7,662 nt of DNA from Saprospiraceae bacterium (GCA_947441325.1 CANETR010000076.1:1-7662), one strand, 5' to 3'; counted from the stretch's first letter, positions 1 to 7,192 are shown. Made by a program: numbers and translations. The notes: generated by a model not told the origin, from the sequence alone.

Positions 1-1
1 A

Positions 2-286
2 ACGATTCGATATCGCGACTTTCAGTACATCACGCCAATGCTGTTGAGAATTGGTATGTTTATTACACCCATTTCATACCCCTCTGCTGCAGTTCCCGAA
101 CAATACAGAATGTTTTTTTACCTTAATCCAATTACTGGTATTGTAGAAGGCCTGCGCTGGTGTATATTGGGCGGGGAAGCACTGAATCCATACAGCTACA
201 TTTCGTTTTTAATTATTATAATTTTATTGTTATTGGGAATACTTTATTTTAATAAAGTAGAGAAGATAATGCCCGATATAATTTGA
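2..286 (+). CDS. wzm: ABC-type polysaccharide export permease, C-terminal part (Wzm-like), 5'-truncated by window edge
   Basis: This is the last 94 codons of an integral membrane permease. The reading frame is open from base 2, so the gene begins outside the window; the ATG at 38 is an internal methionine and not the start. The visible part opens with YRDFQYITPMLLRIGMFITP, which matches the conserved late segment of Wzm/KpsM-type permeases (a YRDF...P..LQ...Y.SP pattern). A loop follows with an N-P-I-TG motif (NPITGIVEGLRW), then a strongly hydrophobic final membrane helix (about 25 residues, bases 200-260) and a short charged tail with FNKVEKIMPDII, typical of the family C-terminus. With the ATPase encoded 3 bases downstream it should form the inner-membrane channel that exports a lipid-linked polysaccharide. 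The family is usually about 260-290 residues, so roughly two thirds is missing. Alternative: a teichoic-acid TagG-like permease of the same superfamily, less likely given the neighbours. Confidence 0.9.
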   Translation, partial: TIRYRDFQYITPMLLRIGMFITPISYPSAAVPEQYRMFFYLNPITGIVEGLRWCILGGEALNPYSYISFLIIIILLLLGILYFNKVEKIMPDII

Positions 287-289
287 TTT

Positions 290-1471
290 ATGTCTGAAAC
301 CATCATAAAAGCAGAAAATATATCCAAGCTCTATAAACTTGGCGTTGCCGGAAGCGGTAGTCTGTACCAAAGCTTGGGTATGGGGTTGAAATCATTGTTG
401 AAAGGCAGAACAAATTCAGCTTCTCAAAAAGATTTTTGGGCACTCAAAGACATTAATTTTGAGATTAAAGAAGGCGAAGTTGTTGGCATAGTAGGCAGAA
501 ACGGCGCCGGCAAAAGCACCCTGCTTAAAGTAATGTCAAGAATCACCAAACCCAGTACTGGAAAAATAGAACTGATGGGCCGAATTGCTTCTTTATTGGA
601 AGTAGGTACCGGTTTTCATCCTGAACTTACTGGCAGGGAAAATATTTTCCTGAATGGGTCTATTCTTGGCATGAGCAGAGTTGAAATCAGACAGAAGTTT
701 GACGAGATAGTTGACTTTTCAGGCATTGCTGAATTTTTGGATACCCCGGTTAAAAGATACTCCTCTGGAATGTATGTCAGACTCGCTTTTGCAGTTGCCG
801 CACACCTCGAATCTGAAATTTTGGTGATTGATGAAGTGTTGGCTGTGGGGGACATGGAATTTCAGAAAAAATGCCTTGGCAAAATGAATAATGTCGCCAA
901 AAGCGGAAGAACGGTGCTCTTTGTGAGCCATAACATGGGTGCCGTAAAAACGCTTTGCAATAAAGGATTTTACCTTAAAAACGGTACCATTCTTATGCAG
1001 GGAGATATTGATGATGTAGTTGATCTGTATCTCGAACAAAGCAGAGTTTCTGAAAAAATTTATGAAAGCGGTGCGGTATCTAAGATTTTAACCTATCAGG
1101 ATGGTGCAAACATTATCCTTGAATTGGATTATAACTGCGAACAGGAATTGAAGCTTCCTAATCTGGGTTTTGTACTGAACGACCGCGACGGAAACCCGAT
1201 TATGGGACTGAATCCGATGATGCAACCCTATTTAACTGAGAAAAAAGGCCTTTACCCTAAAAAAGGTAAAGTGAGGTTAAATATTAGCAGTCCTAAACTC
1301 CTCGATGGTGTTTATACCTTTTCGATATGGTTTGGCGACAAATCGGGCAATTTCTTTTGGGAGAATGACTGTGTCAGTATAGAAATAATTGCAATGACAG
1401 ACATCATACAAATGTACAGGCCTGCGCAGGTAGGTTATGTAGTACCAGATTGTAATTTCGAATTCAGTTAA
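290..1471 (+). CDS. wzt: ABC polysaccharide export ATPase with C-terminal glycan-recognition domain (Wzt-like)
   Basis: This 393-residue protein powers export of the polysaccharide through the permease encoded just upstream. The nucleotide-binding domain covers about residues 1-250. Walker A is GRNGAGKST at 69-77, the signature YSSGM is at 157-161, Walker B ILVIDEVLAVGD is at 177-188 with catalytic Glu182, and the H-loop His is His214 in FVSHNM. An insertion at about 19-48, before DFWALKDI, is typical of Wzt/TagH-type ATPases. Residues about 262-393 form an added domain of predicted beta-strands (ILELDYN, LGFVLNDRDG, GKVRLNI, GVYTFSIWFGD, CVSIEII), matching the Wzt C-terminal immunoglobulin-like fold that in E. 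coli O8/O9a binds the chain terminus. All ATPase motifs are intact. The start is supported by the fit of MSETIIKAENISKLYKLG to the family N-terminus; no Shine-Dalgarno sequence precedes it. The permease stop lies 3 bases upstream, implying coupled translation. Confidence 0.95.
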   Translation: MSETIIKAENISKLYKLGVAGSGSLYQSLGMGLKSLLKGRTNSASQKDFWALKDINFEIKEGEVVGIVGRNGAGKSTLLKVMSRITKPSTGKIELMGRIASLLEVGTGFHPELTGRENIFLNGSILGMSRVEIRQKFDEIVDFSGIAEFLDTPVKRYSSGMYVRLAFAVAAHLESEILVIDEVLAVGDMEFQKKCLGKMNNVAKSGRTVLFVSHNMGAVKTLCNKGFYLKNGTILMQGDIDDVVDLYLEQSRVSEKIYESGAVSKILTYQDGANIILELDYNCEQELKLPNLGFVLNDRDGNPIMGLNPMMQPYLTEKKGLYPKKGKVRLNISSPKLLDGVYTFSIWFGDKSGNFFWENDCVSIEIIAMTDIIQMYRPAQVGYVVPDCNFEFS

Positions 1472-1480
1472 TAAAAAATC

Positions 1481-2410
1481 ATGAGCATACTAAGAAAAAT
1501 CAGTAAAGCAGTCAGATTAAGACTTCATTCAAACAGTTGGACTAGAAAAGCTATTTGCCTGGCAGCTGATTTTCCAAATGAGGTAAAGTTTCAAAATAGT
1601 CAAATTCACTTTAACCTCTTTTCTTTGACAATCGAACAGAATCAACAGGAATTCATATTGGATTCTTATCAGAATCTGTGCAAGCTGGCCAATATGGCAT
1701 CTGTAAAGTTCTATAAAAAAGACGAATGCATCATCGCAGCATTTCCATACTTGACTGTTGAAGTTCAAACAGCTGAGGATATTTATATACTCAAGGAGAT
1801 ATACCTCAACAAGGAATATGGTTTCTTTTTCAACGAAAAAAGCATAGTAGTTGATGTTGGTCTTAATGTTGGATTTGCTAGTTTATTTTTTGCCCTAAAT
1901 CAGAATGTAGCACAGGTCTATTCGTATGAGCCTTTCAAACCAACGATTGAACAGGCCCGGAAAAACATTTCGATGAATGCTGACTTGGAGAAAAAAATAA
2001 AAATTCACAATTTTGGCCTCGATGCAGAGGACAGTTCATTGGAAGTTGAGTATAGTTATGATCAGAAAGGAAGAGTTGGAATTCATGGTGTTGCCCTTGT
2101 AAAAGACGAACACAAAAAAATTGAACAACAAAAAATTGAATTAAAGAATATTATCAAAGAATTAGATAAAATTATAGCACTGCACCCAAGCACTGACATT
2201 ATTTGTAAAATCGACTGCGAAGGCGCTGAATATAATATTTTCAAAGCATTTGAAAATCAACCAATACCTAATGCCATTAAAGCAATACTAATGGAATGGC
2301 ACGAAAAGGGAGTCGATTCTCTAATTACAATACTTCAACGCGATGGATTTAAAACCATAGCCAACTTTGCTGATAACCAAAAAGTAGGGATGATTTATGC
2401 AATCAGATAA
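1481..2410 (+). CDS. FkbM-family SAM-dependent methyltransferase
   Basis: This is a 309-residue protein with a Rossmann methyltransferase core from about residue 120. Motif I (SAM-binding loop) is VVDVGLNVG at 123-131, the acidic motif II region is YSYEP at 147-151, and the family hallmark KIDCEGAE is at 243-250. A late AILMEWHEKG strand (268-277) fits the usual FkbM end. The first 115 residues are a variable N-terminal region with no motif I recognise. FkbM-type enzymes O-methylate hydroxyls on sugars or polyketides; here, among glycosyltransferases and next to wzt, a polysaccharide sugar is the likely substrate, but position and specificity cannot be read from sequence. The usual Ala of the D-x-G-A-N-x-G loop is Leu128 here. 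The gene starts 9 bases after wzt, preceded by an A-rich stretch (TAATAAAAAATC) rather than a Shine-Dalgarno sequence, and overlaps the next gene by 14 bases. Confidence 0.88.
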   Translation: MSILRKISKAVRLRLHSNSWTRKAICLAADFPNEVKFQNSQIHFNLFSLTIEQNQQEFILDSYQNLCKLANMASVKFYKKDECIIAAFPYLTVEVQTAEDIYILKEIYLNKEYGFFFNEKSIVVDVGLNVGFASLFFALNQNVAQVYSYEPFKPTIEQARKNISMNADLEKKIKIHNFGLDAEDSSLEVEYSYDQKGRVGIHGVALVKDEHKKIEQQKIELKNIIKELDKIIALHPSTDIICKIDCEGAEYNIFKAFENQPIPNAIKAILMEWHEKGVDSLITILQRDGFKTIANFADNQKVGMIYAIR

Positions 2411-3365
2411 TTTACCCAAAATTTCTGTGATTCTTCCTGCATACAATGCTGAAAAATATATTGAAGCAGCTGTAAACAGTATTCTTTTACAAACTTATCA
2501 GAATTTTGAAATTATTATAGCCGACGATTGTTCAACTGACAGAACAAAGGCTATCATTGATGCATTTGACGACAAGCGAATACAAACTCATCATAATGTT
2601 ATTAACCTGGGAAAAACAGAAACTGTAAAAAAACTTTACAGTTATGTAAGCGGTACCTTTGTTACAATTCACGATGCTGATGACATTTCGATCCCTGAAA
2701 GATTTGAAAAACAATTGCTGGCATTTGCTACAAATCCAAAATTAGGAATGTGCGGCACCAGCTTCAACAGTGTTTCTGAAGATGGGAAAACCATTCTGGA
2801 AACTATTATCATGGAATCTGACTACAATAAAGTTCTAGAAAATATTCCCAATGCATCTCAGTTTCATGGCCCAACAATGATGATAAAAAAATCAATTCTG
2901 GATGAACTGGGAGAGCTTTACAGGCCTTTTTTTAAAAACAATTATGAAGATACTGATCTGGCATACAGAATAGCAGAGCGTTACGAATCTATAAACCTAC
3001 CTGAAGTCCTGTACATTTATCGCATACTTGACACTTCTCTCTGCAGGACTAAAGTTGATGCCTGGAACAGAAATTTATACAAAGCAGTTGCTTTTCTGGC
3101 AAAGGAAAGAAAAGAAAGTGGTGTCGATTCAATCATGAGCGGAAATCCAGAAACAGTATATAATTATTTCAATAAGGTAACAATTCACTACCAGCAAGAT
3201 ACATCATTGATTCATCGTGAAGCCGCATCTTATTTTATGTACTGGAAACTTTACCCAAGAGCGGTCAGAGAGGGATGGTTATCGGTAGTAAAAAATCCTT
3301 TTTCTTTAATCAATTGGAGAACATGGTTTTATTGCTACCGAAAAATGATGTTTTCAAAAAAATAG
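2397..3365 (+). CDS. Glycosyltransferase family 2 (GT-A fold)
   Basis: This 322-residue cytoplasmic or membrane-associated glycosyltransferase probably adds one sugar of the repeat unit from a nucleotide-sugar donor. The N-terminal PKISVILPAYNAEKYI (7-22) is the classic GT2 opening. Asp43 and Asp44 in IIADDCSTDRT bind the nucleotide, and the DXD metal-binding motif is Asp93-Ala-Asp95 in IHDADD. The acceptor-side acidic motif is NYEDTDLAYRIAERY, with Glu184/Asp185 as the candidate catalytic-base region. Residues about 220-322 are a helical, basic and aromatic tail with no membrane-spanning segment, common in GT2 enzymes that sit on the membrane. Donor and linkage cannot be assigned. The ATG lies inside the end of the methyltransferase gene; AGGGA at 2386-2390, six bases upstream, is one of the few Shine-Dalgarno-like sequences in the window and supports this start. 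A 9-bp inverted repeat lies within the gene at 2621-2643. Confidence 0.92.
   Translation: MQSDNLPKISVILPAYNAEKYIEAAVNSILLQTYQNFEIIIADDCSTDRTKAIIDAFDDKRIQTHHNVINLGKTETVKKLYSYVSGTFVTIHDADDISIPERFEKQLLAFATNPKLGMCGTSFNSVSEDGKTILETIIMESDYNKVLENIPNASQFHGPTMMIKKSILDELGELYRPFFKNNYEDTDLAYRIAERYESINLPEVLYIYRILDTSLCRTKVDAWNRNLYKAVAFLAKERKESGVDSIMSGNPETVYNYFNKVTIHYQQDTSLIHREAASYFMYWKLYPRAVREGWLSVVKNPFSLINWRTWFYCYRKMMFSKK
2621..2643. repeat. Intragenic perfect 9-bp inverted repeat (short hairpin)
   Basis: AACTGTAAA at 2621-2629 is followed, after the five bases AAAAC, by its exact reverse complement TTTACAGTT at 2635-2643. The structure could form a 9-bp stem with a 5-base loop in DNA or mRNA. It lies within the GT2 glycosyltransferase coding region (codons for ETVKKLYSY). 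It lacks a GC-rich stem or a following U-run, so it is not a terminator. It may be chance in AT-rich sequence; function unknown. Confidence 0.45.
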
Positions 3366-3370
3366 CAAAA

Positions 3371-3895
3371 ATGAAATCATTTCTAAAAAGATGGGTTTTG
3401 TACTTTGCTTCAAAAATTGTTGCCTGGGCAGCTGAGCACAGACAGCTGGAGCAAAATAAGAAATACCGCCTAAACAAAAGTATCAGTCTCTACAAAGTCA
3501 GCCTTATCGGTAAGGTTGAAATTGGAGATTTTACTTACATTAACGAAGGTTCAACGCTATCGGGAGGTGAATCCTCATCTGTAAAAATCGGCAAACATTG
3601 TGCTATTGGACGACAGGTTCATATCACCTCAAAAACGCATGATTTTAGTTTGCCAACATCTGATGAAACTCATATTGTGCACAATACCATAGAGAAAGAT
3701 ACGGTTGTTGGCAATTATGTCTGGATTGGGGATAAGGTATTTATCAAAGAGGGCATTACTATTGGCGATAATGCTATCATCGGAGCAAACTCGGTGGTGA
3801 TTGAAGATGTAAAGGCATTTGAAATTGTTGCCGGTATTCCTGCACGGCATATCAGGTTCAACGTTGCGCATTACAAATATAGCGACAATGCTTAA
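3371..3895 (+). CDS. Left-handed beta-helix (hexapeptide-repeat) O-acetyltransferase
   Basis: This is a 174-residue acyltransferase of the LacA/NodL/WbbJ-like hexapeptide superfamily, expected to move acetyl from acetyl-CoA to a sugar hydroxyl of the polysaccharide. The N-terminal 35 residues are helical and basic (MKSFLKRWVLYFASK). Hexapeptide turns begin at about 46 (LIGKVEIGDFTYINEG), continue through VKIGKHCAIGRQVHI (71-85), are broken by a loop carrying the candidate catalytic His90 in TSKTHDF, and resume with VWIGDKVFIKEGITIGDNAIIGANSVV (117-143). The VAGIPARHI close (153-161) is typical of the family. I chose the ATG at 3371 because it lies 5 bases after the glycosyltransferase stop. 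The same frame is open back to an ATG at 3275, but that start would overlap the previous gene by 91 bases and add 32 residues that do not fit the family. It overlaps the next gene by 8 bases. Substrate unknown. Confidence 0.88.
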   Translation: MKSFLKRWVLYFASKIVAWAAEHRQLEQNKKYRLNKSISLYKVSLIGKVEIGDFTYINEGSTLSGGESSSVKIGKHCAIGRQVHITSKTHDFSLPTSDETHIVHNTIEKDTVVGNYVWIGDKVFIKEGITIGDNAIIGANSVVIEDVKAFEIVAGIPARHIRFNVAHYKYSDNA

Positions 3896-5036
3896 GTCTG
3901 TTTTACATATCACCAATTGGCATCCTAACCGGGACAATCCTTATGAAGCTGTCTGGATGCAAAGACATGTTGAATCTTTGAAAAAATATTGCCACAATGA
4001 AGTTTGGCATATTCAGGTCAGGCTTGAACGAAAATTGAAATGGCATAAATACAAGGATGAATATGGCTGTAAGCACAGAATTCTCGATCTACCAACCAAT
4101 AAATGGATTATTTGCGAAATTTTTACTTTCCTGATACTGACCTGGTATTTACTTTTTGTCATAAAGAAAAAAAAGTTTGACCTTATTAACTTTCATATTG
4201 CTTATCCCCTGCTCACCTTTCCAAAACTCGTGAAATTTTTTGCAGTAAAGCCAGTTGTCATCACCGAGCATTGGAGTGCTTATCATTTTAATTTTGGTTT
4301 ACCTAAAGAGACTTCTAAACTGAATAGAATCAAAAAAATATTTAGGCAAAAGATTCCACTGATTACTGTATCTAAAGCACTTGCAAATGACATTGCCACT
4401 TTTTCGGGTTGTGTCGAAGAAAATACTTTTATTGTGCCAAATGTAGTTGACATAAAAAAAATTGAGCAACAGGATACAGGCCACCCCCCCAAAAAAGGTC
4501 TCAGCTTTTTTATGCTTGGAGGATGGACACATCCCAAAAGACCTTCGATTGTTATAACAGCTTTTGCCGAATTTCTTCGAACAGAAACCGAAGCAAAACT
4601 CTACATCGGAGGTAAAGGACCTATGCTAGATGATATGCAAAAAATTGTGGCAGAAAATAACATAGCTGAGAATGTAATTTTTTTAGGACAGCTCGATGCC
4701 GAACAAATTGCCCTTCAGTTAAAAAAAACTGATCTTTTCCTGCATGCTTCCGATTATGAAACATTTTCGGTAGTATGTGCAGAGGCATTATGCTATGGTA
4801 TTCCTGTAATCGCCTCCAAGGTTGGTGGCATCATAGAATATCTTGATAATGAAAATGGAATTTTGGTTTCTAAAAATGAGTCCGAGCTGTGGCTGGAAGC
4901 ATTGAGATCCATTAAAAATAAAAATTTTGATGCCAAAATAATTTCGGAAAAAGCAACTGAGCGATTTGGGGTTGACACAGTTGGTAAGATTTATTACAAT
5001 TCATTAAATCTGATCTTGAATGATTTTCAGCAATAA
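3888..5036 (+). CDS. Glycosyltransferase family 4 (GT-B fold)
   Basis: This 382-residue retaining-type glycosyltransferase probably extends the repeat unit. The N-terminal domain opens with LKSVLHITNWHPNRDNPYEAVW, the usual first strand and glycine-poor loop of this subgroup. A hydrophobic segment at about 76-93 (EIFTFLILTWYLLFVI) precedes a basic KKKK and may anchor the enzyme to the membrane. ITEHWSAYH (125-133) and LITVSKALANDI (158-169) are typical GT4 N-domain elements. The C-terminal domain starts near residue 205, with FMLGGWTHPKRP (208-219), GGKGP (241-245), ENVIFLGQL (261-269) and the E-x7-E donor motif Glu291...Glu299 in DYETFSVVCAEALCYGIPVIAS. I chose the ATG at 3888 (ATGCTTAA overlap with the upstream stop); the frame is open to an ATG at 3819, but that would add 23 residues coded inside the acetyltransferase end. 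A C7-A6 tract at 4484-4496 encodes the interdomain linker. The donor sugar cannot be read. Confidence 0.92.
   Translation: MLKSVLHITNWHPNRDNPYEAVWMQRHVESLKKYCHNEVWHIQVRLERKLKWHKYKDEYGCKHRILDLPTNKWIICEIFTFLILTWYLLFVIKKKKFDLINFHIAYPLLTFPKLVKFFAVKPVVITEHWSAYHFNFGLPKETSKLNRIKKIFRQKIPLITVSKALANDIATFSGCVEENTFIVPNVVDIKKIEQQDTGHPPKKGLSFFMLGGWTHPKRPSIVITAFAEFLRTETEAKLYIGGKGPMLDDMQKIVAENNIAENVIFLGQLDAEQIALQLKKTDLFLHASDYETFSVVCAEALCYGIPVIASKVGGIIEYLDNENGILVSKNESELWLEALRSIKNKNFDAKIISEKATERFGVDTVGKIYYNSLNLILNDFQQ
4484..4496 (+). repeat. Homopolymer pair: C7 followed by A6 inside the GT4 gene
   Basis: Seven consecutive C residues (4484-4490) are followed directly by six A residues (4491-4496). In frame they encode the end of His-Pro-Pro-Lys-Lys (residues 199-203 of the GT4 enzyme), the linker between its two Rossmann domains. 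A C run of this length stands out in AT-rich sequence. The reading frame is intact as given. A slip here would remove the donor-binding domain, so it is a possible but unproven contingency tract. Confidence 0.5.
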
Positions 5037-6147
5037 AAAAATACTGATTATTTCTCCTGAACCTTGGGGAGTAAACCATATTTCGAAGCACCACTATGCA
5101 TTGGCCCTGATTAAAAAGGGAAATACCGTATATTTCCTAAATCCACCCTCAAAGACAGATAGCATAAATGAAATTGAAGAGAGGTTGTACGTCATTGATT
5201 ATAAATTGACCTTGAGAGGAGCAAACAGATTTCCATATTTTTTCGCCAACATTATAAACAAAATATCGGCTGCAAAAATTCTTAAATTAGCCAATACAGA
5301 CTTTGAAAACGTTTTCAGTTTCGATCCTTTCAGATTTCAGAATCCTTCAGTTTTTGGCAAGAATCTGACAAAGATTTATTACGCCGCTGATTTACACCAT
5401 ACACCACAAGAACGCATACTCATAGCTAACTGCCAATTGACGGTATCTGTATCTAAGTCCATCTTAGCCCGTTTCGAAGTTTGTAAACAACCATTGCTGT
5501 TTATAAATCATGCCATATCTGAGATCTTTGCCGAAAAAGCAAGAGAGAGATTATTAAAAGATGAACAAAACGAGATGTCATCAGATATAAAATGCGGTTA
5601 TGTTGGCAATTTATTGAGCAGATATATTGACTATGAATCGCTGATTGATATTGTAGCCTCAAATCCTAAGGTGAAATTTTATTTCATCGGTCCTTATCAG
5701 CAAAATAATCTTGGCGGTGATGAAAATGAATTTGCCAGTAGGATCCACACCTTAAAAAGCCTTGAAAATGTCAATCTGATGGGCAGCAGGAAACCGGCTG
5801 AAGTATGTGAAATCATACAGGATATGGATATGTTTCTAATGACTTATAACGCTGACAAATATCCTGCAGAAGTGTCAAACAGCCATAAGTTGATGGAGTA
5901 TCTGAGTACAGGAAAAACAATTGTAGCCAACCGAACCATGACCTATGAATCAGCTTCTCATAAAGATTTGATCATAATGTCTGAAAGCAATCATCAACTT
6001 CCAAAATTATTTAAGGAGACAATTGAAAAATTAGATGATTACAATAGTCCTTTATTTATAAAAAAACGGATTAAATTTGCGCTAGAAAACACGTACAGCA
6101 AACAGATTGAAAAACTGGAACAATATTTTAGTAATATTGGGCAATAA
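5020..6147 (+). CDS. Divergent GT-B glycosyltransferase (GT1/GT4-like)
   Basis: This is a 375-residue probable glycosyltransferase. The N-terminal strand and loop KKILIISPEPWGVNHISKHH (6-25) followed by ALALIKKGNTVYFLNPP (28-43) fit a Rossmann-type GT-B N-domain that starts by binding the acceptor. IYYAADLHHTP (119-129) and LTVSVSKSILARF (140-152) correspond to the domain end seen in GT4-like enzymes. The C-domain includes CGYVGNLLSRYIDYESL (192-208), VKFYFIGPY (218-226), ENVNLMGSRKPAEV (249-262) and SNSHKLMEYLSTGKTIVAN (286-304). The last is the donor-binding helix, although the standard E-x7-E is replaced by a K-x-x-E pattern. No membrane segment is seen. The ATG at 5020 overlaps the preceding gene by 17 bases and gives an N-terminus that fits the first beta-strand with no excess. 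The fold assignment is firm; exact GT family and sugar are not. Confidence 0.85.
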   Translation: MIFSNKKILIISPEPWGVNHISKHHYALALIKKGNTVYFLNPPSKTDSINEIEERLYVIDYKLTLRGANRFPYFFANIINKISAAKILKLANTDFENVFSFDPFRFQNPSVFGKNLTKIYYAADLHHTPQERILIANCQLTVSVSKSILARFEVCKQPLLFINHAISEIFAEKARERLLKDEQNEMSSDIKCGYVGNLLSRYIDYESLIDIVASNPKVKFYFIGPYQQNNLGGDENEFASRIHTLKSLENVNLMGSRKPAEVCEIIQDMDMFLMTYNADKYPAEVSNSHKLMEYLSTGKTIVANRTMTYESASHKDLIIMSESNHQLPKLFKETIEKLDDYNSPLFIKKRIKFALENTYSKQIEKLEQYFSNIGQ

Positions 6148-6157
6148 TTATTTATAA

Positions 6158-7192
6158 ATGAAAATCATACCAAACAAAGTCAGGTTTGCCATCCTTGGCC
6201 TTGGCCATATCGGCAAACGTCATGCAGAAATGGTTCAAAGGCATGCTGAATCTCAATTAGTAGCCTTTTGTGATATAAGACCCGCCTCGGAATTGGGTTT
6301 AGCCCATTTTGATGGAATTCCCTTTTTCGACAACATTGATGACTTATTCAAGGCTGGGTTGGATTTCGATGTACTCTGCATCTGCACTCCCAACGGACTT
6401 CATGCAGAACAGGCACTTTTAGCCTTGGAACATCATAAACATGTGGTTATTGAAAAACCAATGGGTCTTACGAAAGCTGCCTGTGAACAGGTTATCTTTA
6501 AATCTCTACAGGTTTCAAGACATGTCTTTGGTGTGATGCAAAACCGCTATTCTCCCCCATCCGTGTGGATAAAGGAAGTAGTGGACAAGGGTCTATTGGG
6601 CGATACCTGTATGGTGCAGATTAACTGCTATTGGAATCGCGATGATCGTTATTATCGTCCAAATGGTAAGCAGCATAGCTGGAAGGGGAAAAAAGACCTG
6701 GACGGCGGCACACTATTTACGCAGTTCTCTCATTTTATCGATATCATGTATTGGCTTTTTGGTGACATCAGAAATGTGCAGGCCCGTTTTGCTAATTTTA
6801 ACCATCAGGAAAGTATCGACTTTGAAGACTCCGGATTTGTAAATTTCGAATTTGTCAACGGTGGTCTAGGTGCACTCAACTACTCTACCTCGGTTTGGGA
6901 TAAAAATCTAGAAAGCTCTATGACCATAATAGGCTCAAAAGGTTCAGTAAAAATTGGAGGGCAATATATGAATGAAGTAGAATACTGCCATATCGAGGGC
7001 TACACAATGCCCGAACTGCCGCCTTCAAATCCAGCAAATGATTATGGGCATTATAAGGGTTCTGCTGCCAATCATGTCTATGTTATCGAAAACGTAGTGG
7101 ATGTACTCAAAGGAAGAAAATCCATTAGTACCAATGCACTTGAGGGTTTGAAAGTAGTTGAAATCATCGAAAAAATTTACGCTTTAAAATAA
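6158..7192 (+). CDS. wlbA: Gfo/Idh/MocA-family oxidoreductase, probable UDP-GlcNAc-uronate 3-dehydrogenase (WlbA/WbpB type)
   Basis: This 344-residue NAD(P)-dependent sugar dehydrogenase has a Rossmann domain at about 1-125 with the dinucleotide loop GLGHIGKRH (14-22), the acidic ribose-binding residue Asp39 in FCDIRP, and [12 protein letters not shown] (76-87). The catalytic EKP motif is at 99-101 (Lys100). The C-terminal alpha/beta domain contains GLLGD (145-149), [22 protein letters not shown] (181-202) with the conserved Gly-Gly and candidate catalytic His192 and Asp195, and GSKGSVKI (259-266). WlbA/WbpB enzymes oxidise C3 of UDP-N-acetylglucosaminuronic acid so that an aminotransferase can place nitrogen there. 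The specific call rests on the next gene, a WlbB/WbpD-like N-acetyltransferase of that pathway 5 bases downstream; the fold alone would allow other sugar dehydrogenases. The gene starts 10 bases after the previous stop, behind an AT-only leader (TTATTTATAA) with no Shine-Dalgarno sequence. Confidence 0.85.
   Translation: MKIIPNKVRFAILGLGHIGKRHAEMVQRHAESQLVAFCDIRPASELGLAHFDGIPFFDNIDDLFKAGLDFDVLCICTPNGLHAEQALLALEHHKHVVIEKPMGLTKAACEQVIFKSLQVSRHVFGVMQNRYSPPSVWIKEVVDKGLLGDTCMVQINCYWNRDDRYYRPNGKQHSWKGKKDLDGGTLFTQFSHFIDIMYWLFGDIRNVQARFANFNHQESIDFEDSGFVNFEFVNGGLGALNYSTSVWDKNLESSMTIIGSKGSVKIGGQYMNEVEYCHIEGYTMPELPPSNPANDYGHYKGSAANHVYVIENVVDVLKGRKSISTNALEGLKVVEIIEKIYALK

Noticed and set aside
616..1039. 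Two overlapping - strand open frames.
   Set aside because: Both are antisense to the conserved ATPase domain of wzt and have low-complexity translations without a recognisable motif.
1421..1430. 10-base perfect palindrome CCTGCGCAGG near the end of wzt.
   Set aside because: Single short palindrome inside coding sequence with no partner copy or regulatory context; expected by chance.
2092..2175. Lys/Glu-rich stretch in the methyltransferase (residues about 205-232), considered as a coiled coil like the WbdD molecular ruler.
   Set aside because: It is too short, and it lines up with the normal FkbM strand-plus-helix element before the KID-EGAE motif.
3275..3370. Upstream in-frame ATGs (3275 and 3323) for the beta-helix acetyltransferase.
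   Set aside because: They would overlap the end of the GT2 gene by 91 or 43 bases and add residues unlike the family; the ATG at 3371 follows the upstream stop by 5 bases and gives a normal N-terminus.
3429..3448. Two copies of the palindromic hexamer CAGCTG, 8 bases apart.
   Set aside because: Too short to support a binding site and located inside the acetyltransferase coding region.
3819..3887. Upstream in-frame ATG at 3819 for the GT4 gene.
   Set aside because: The added 23 residues are coded by the conserved end of the acetyltransferase, and the protein matches the family from the ATG at 3888.
3629..3937. Open frame on the - strand, 102 codons.
   Set aside because: Antisense to the hexapeptide repeats and the start of the GT4 gene; no family resemblance and no leader.
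6148..6157. AT-only gap before the dehydrogenase, considered as a Bacteroidota promoter (TTTG / TAnnTTTG).
   Set aside because: No TTTG-type -33 element or matching -7 box is seen at suitable spacing; the gap is better explained as a translation leader.
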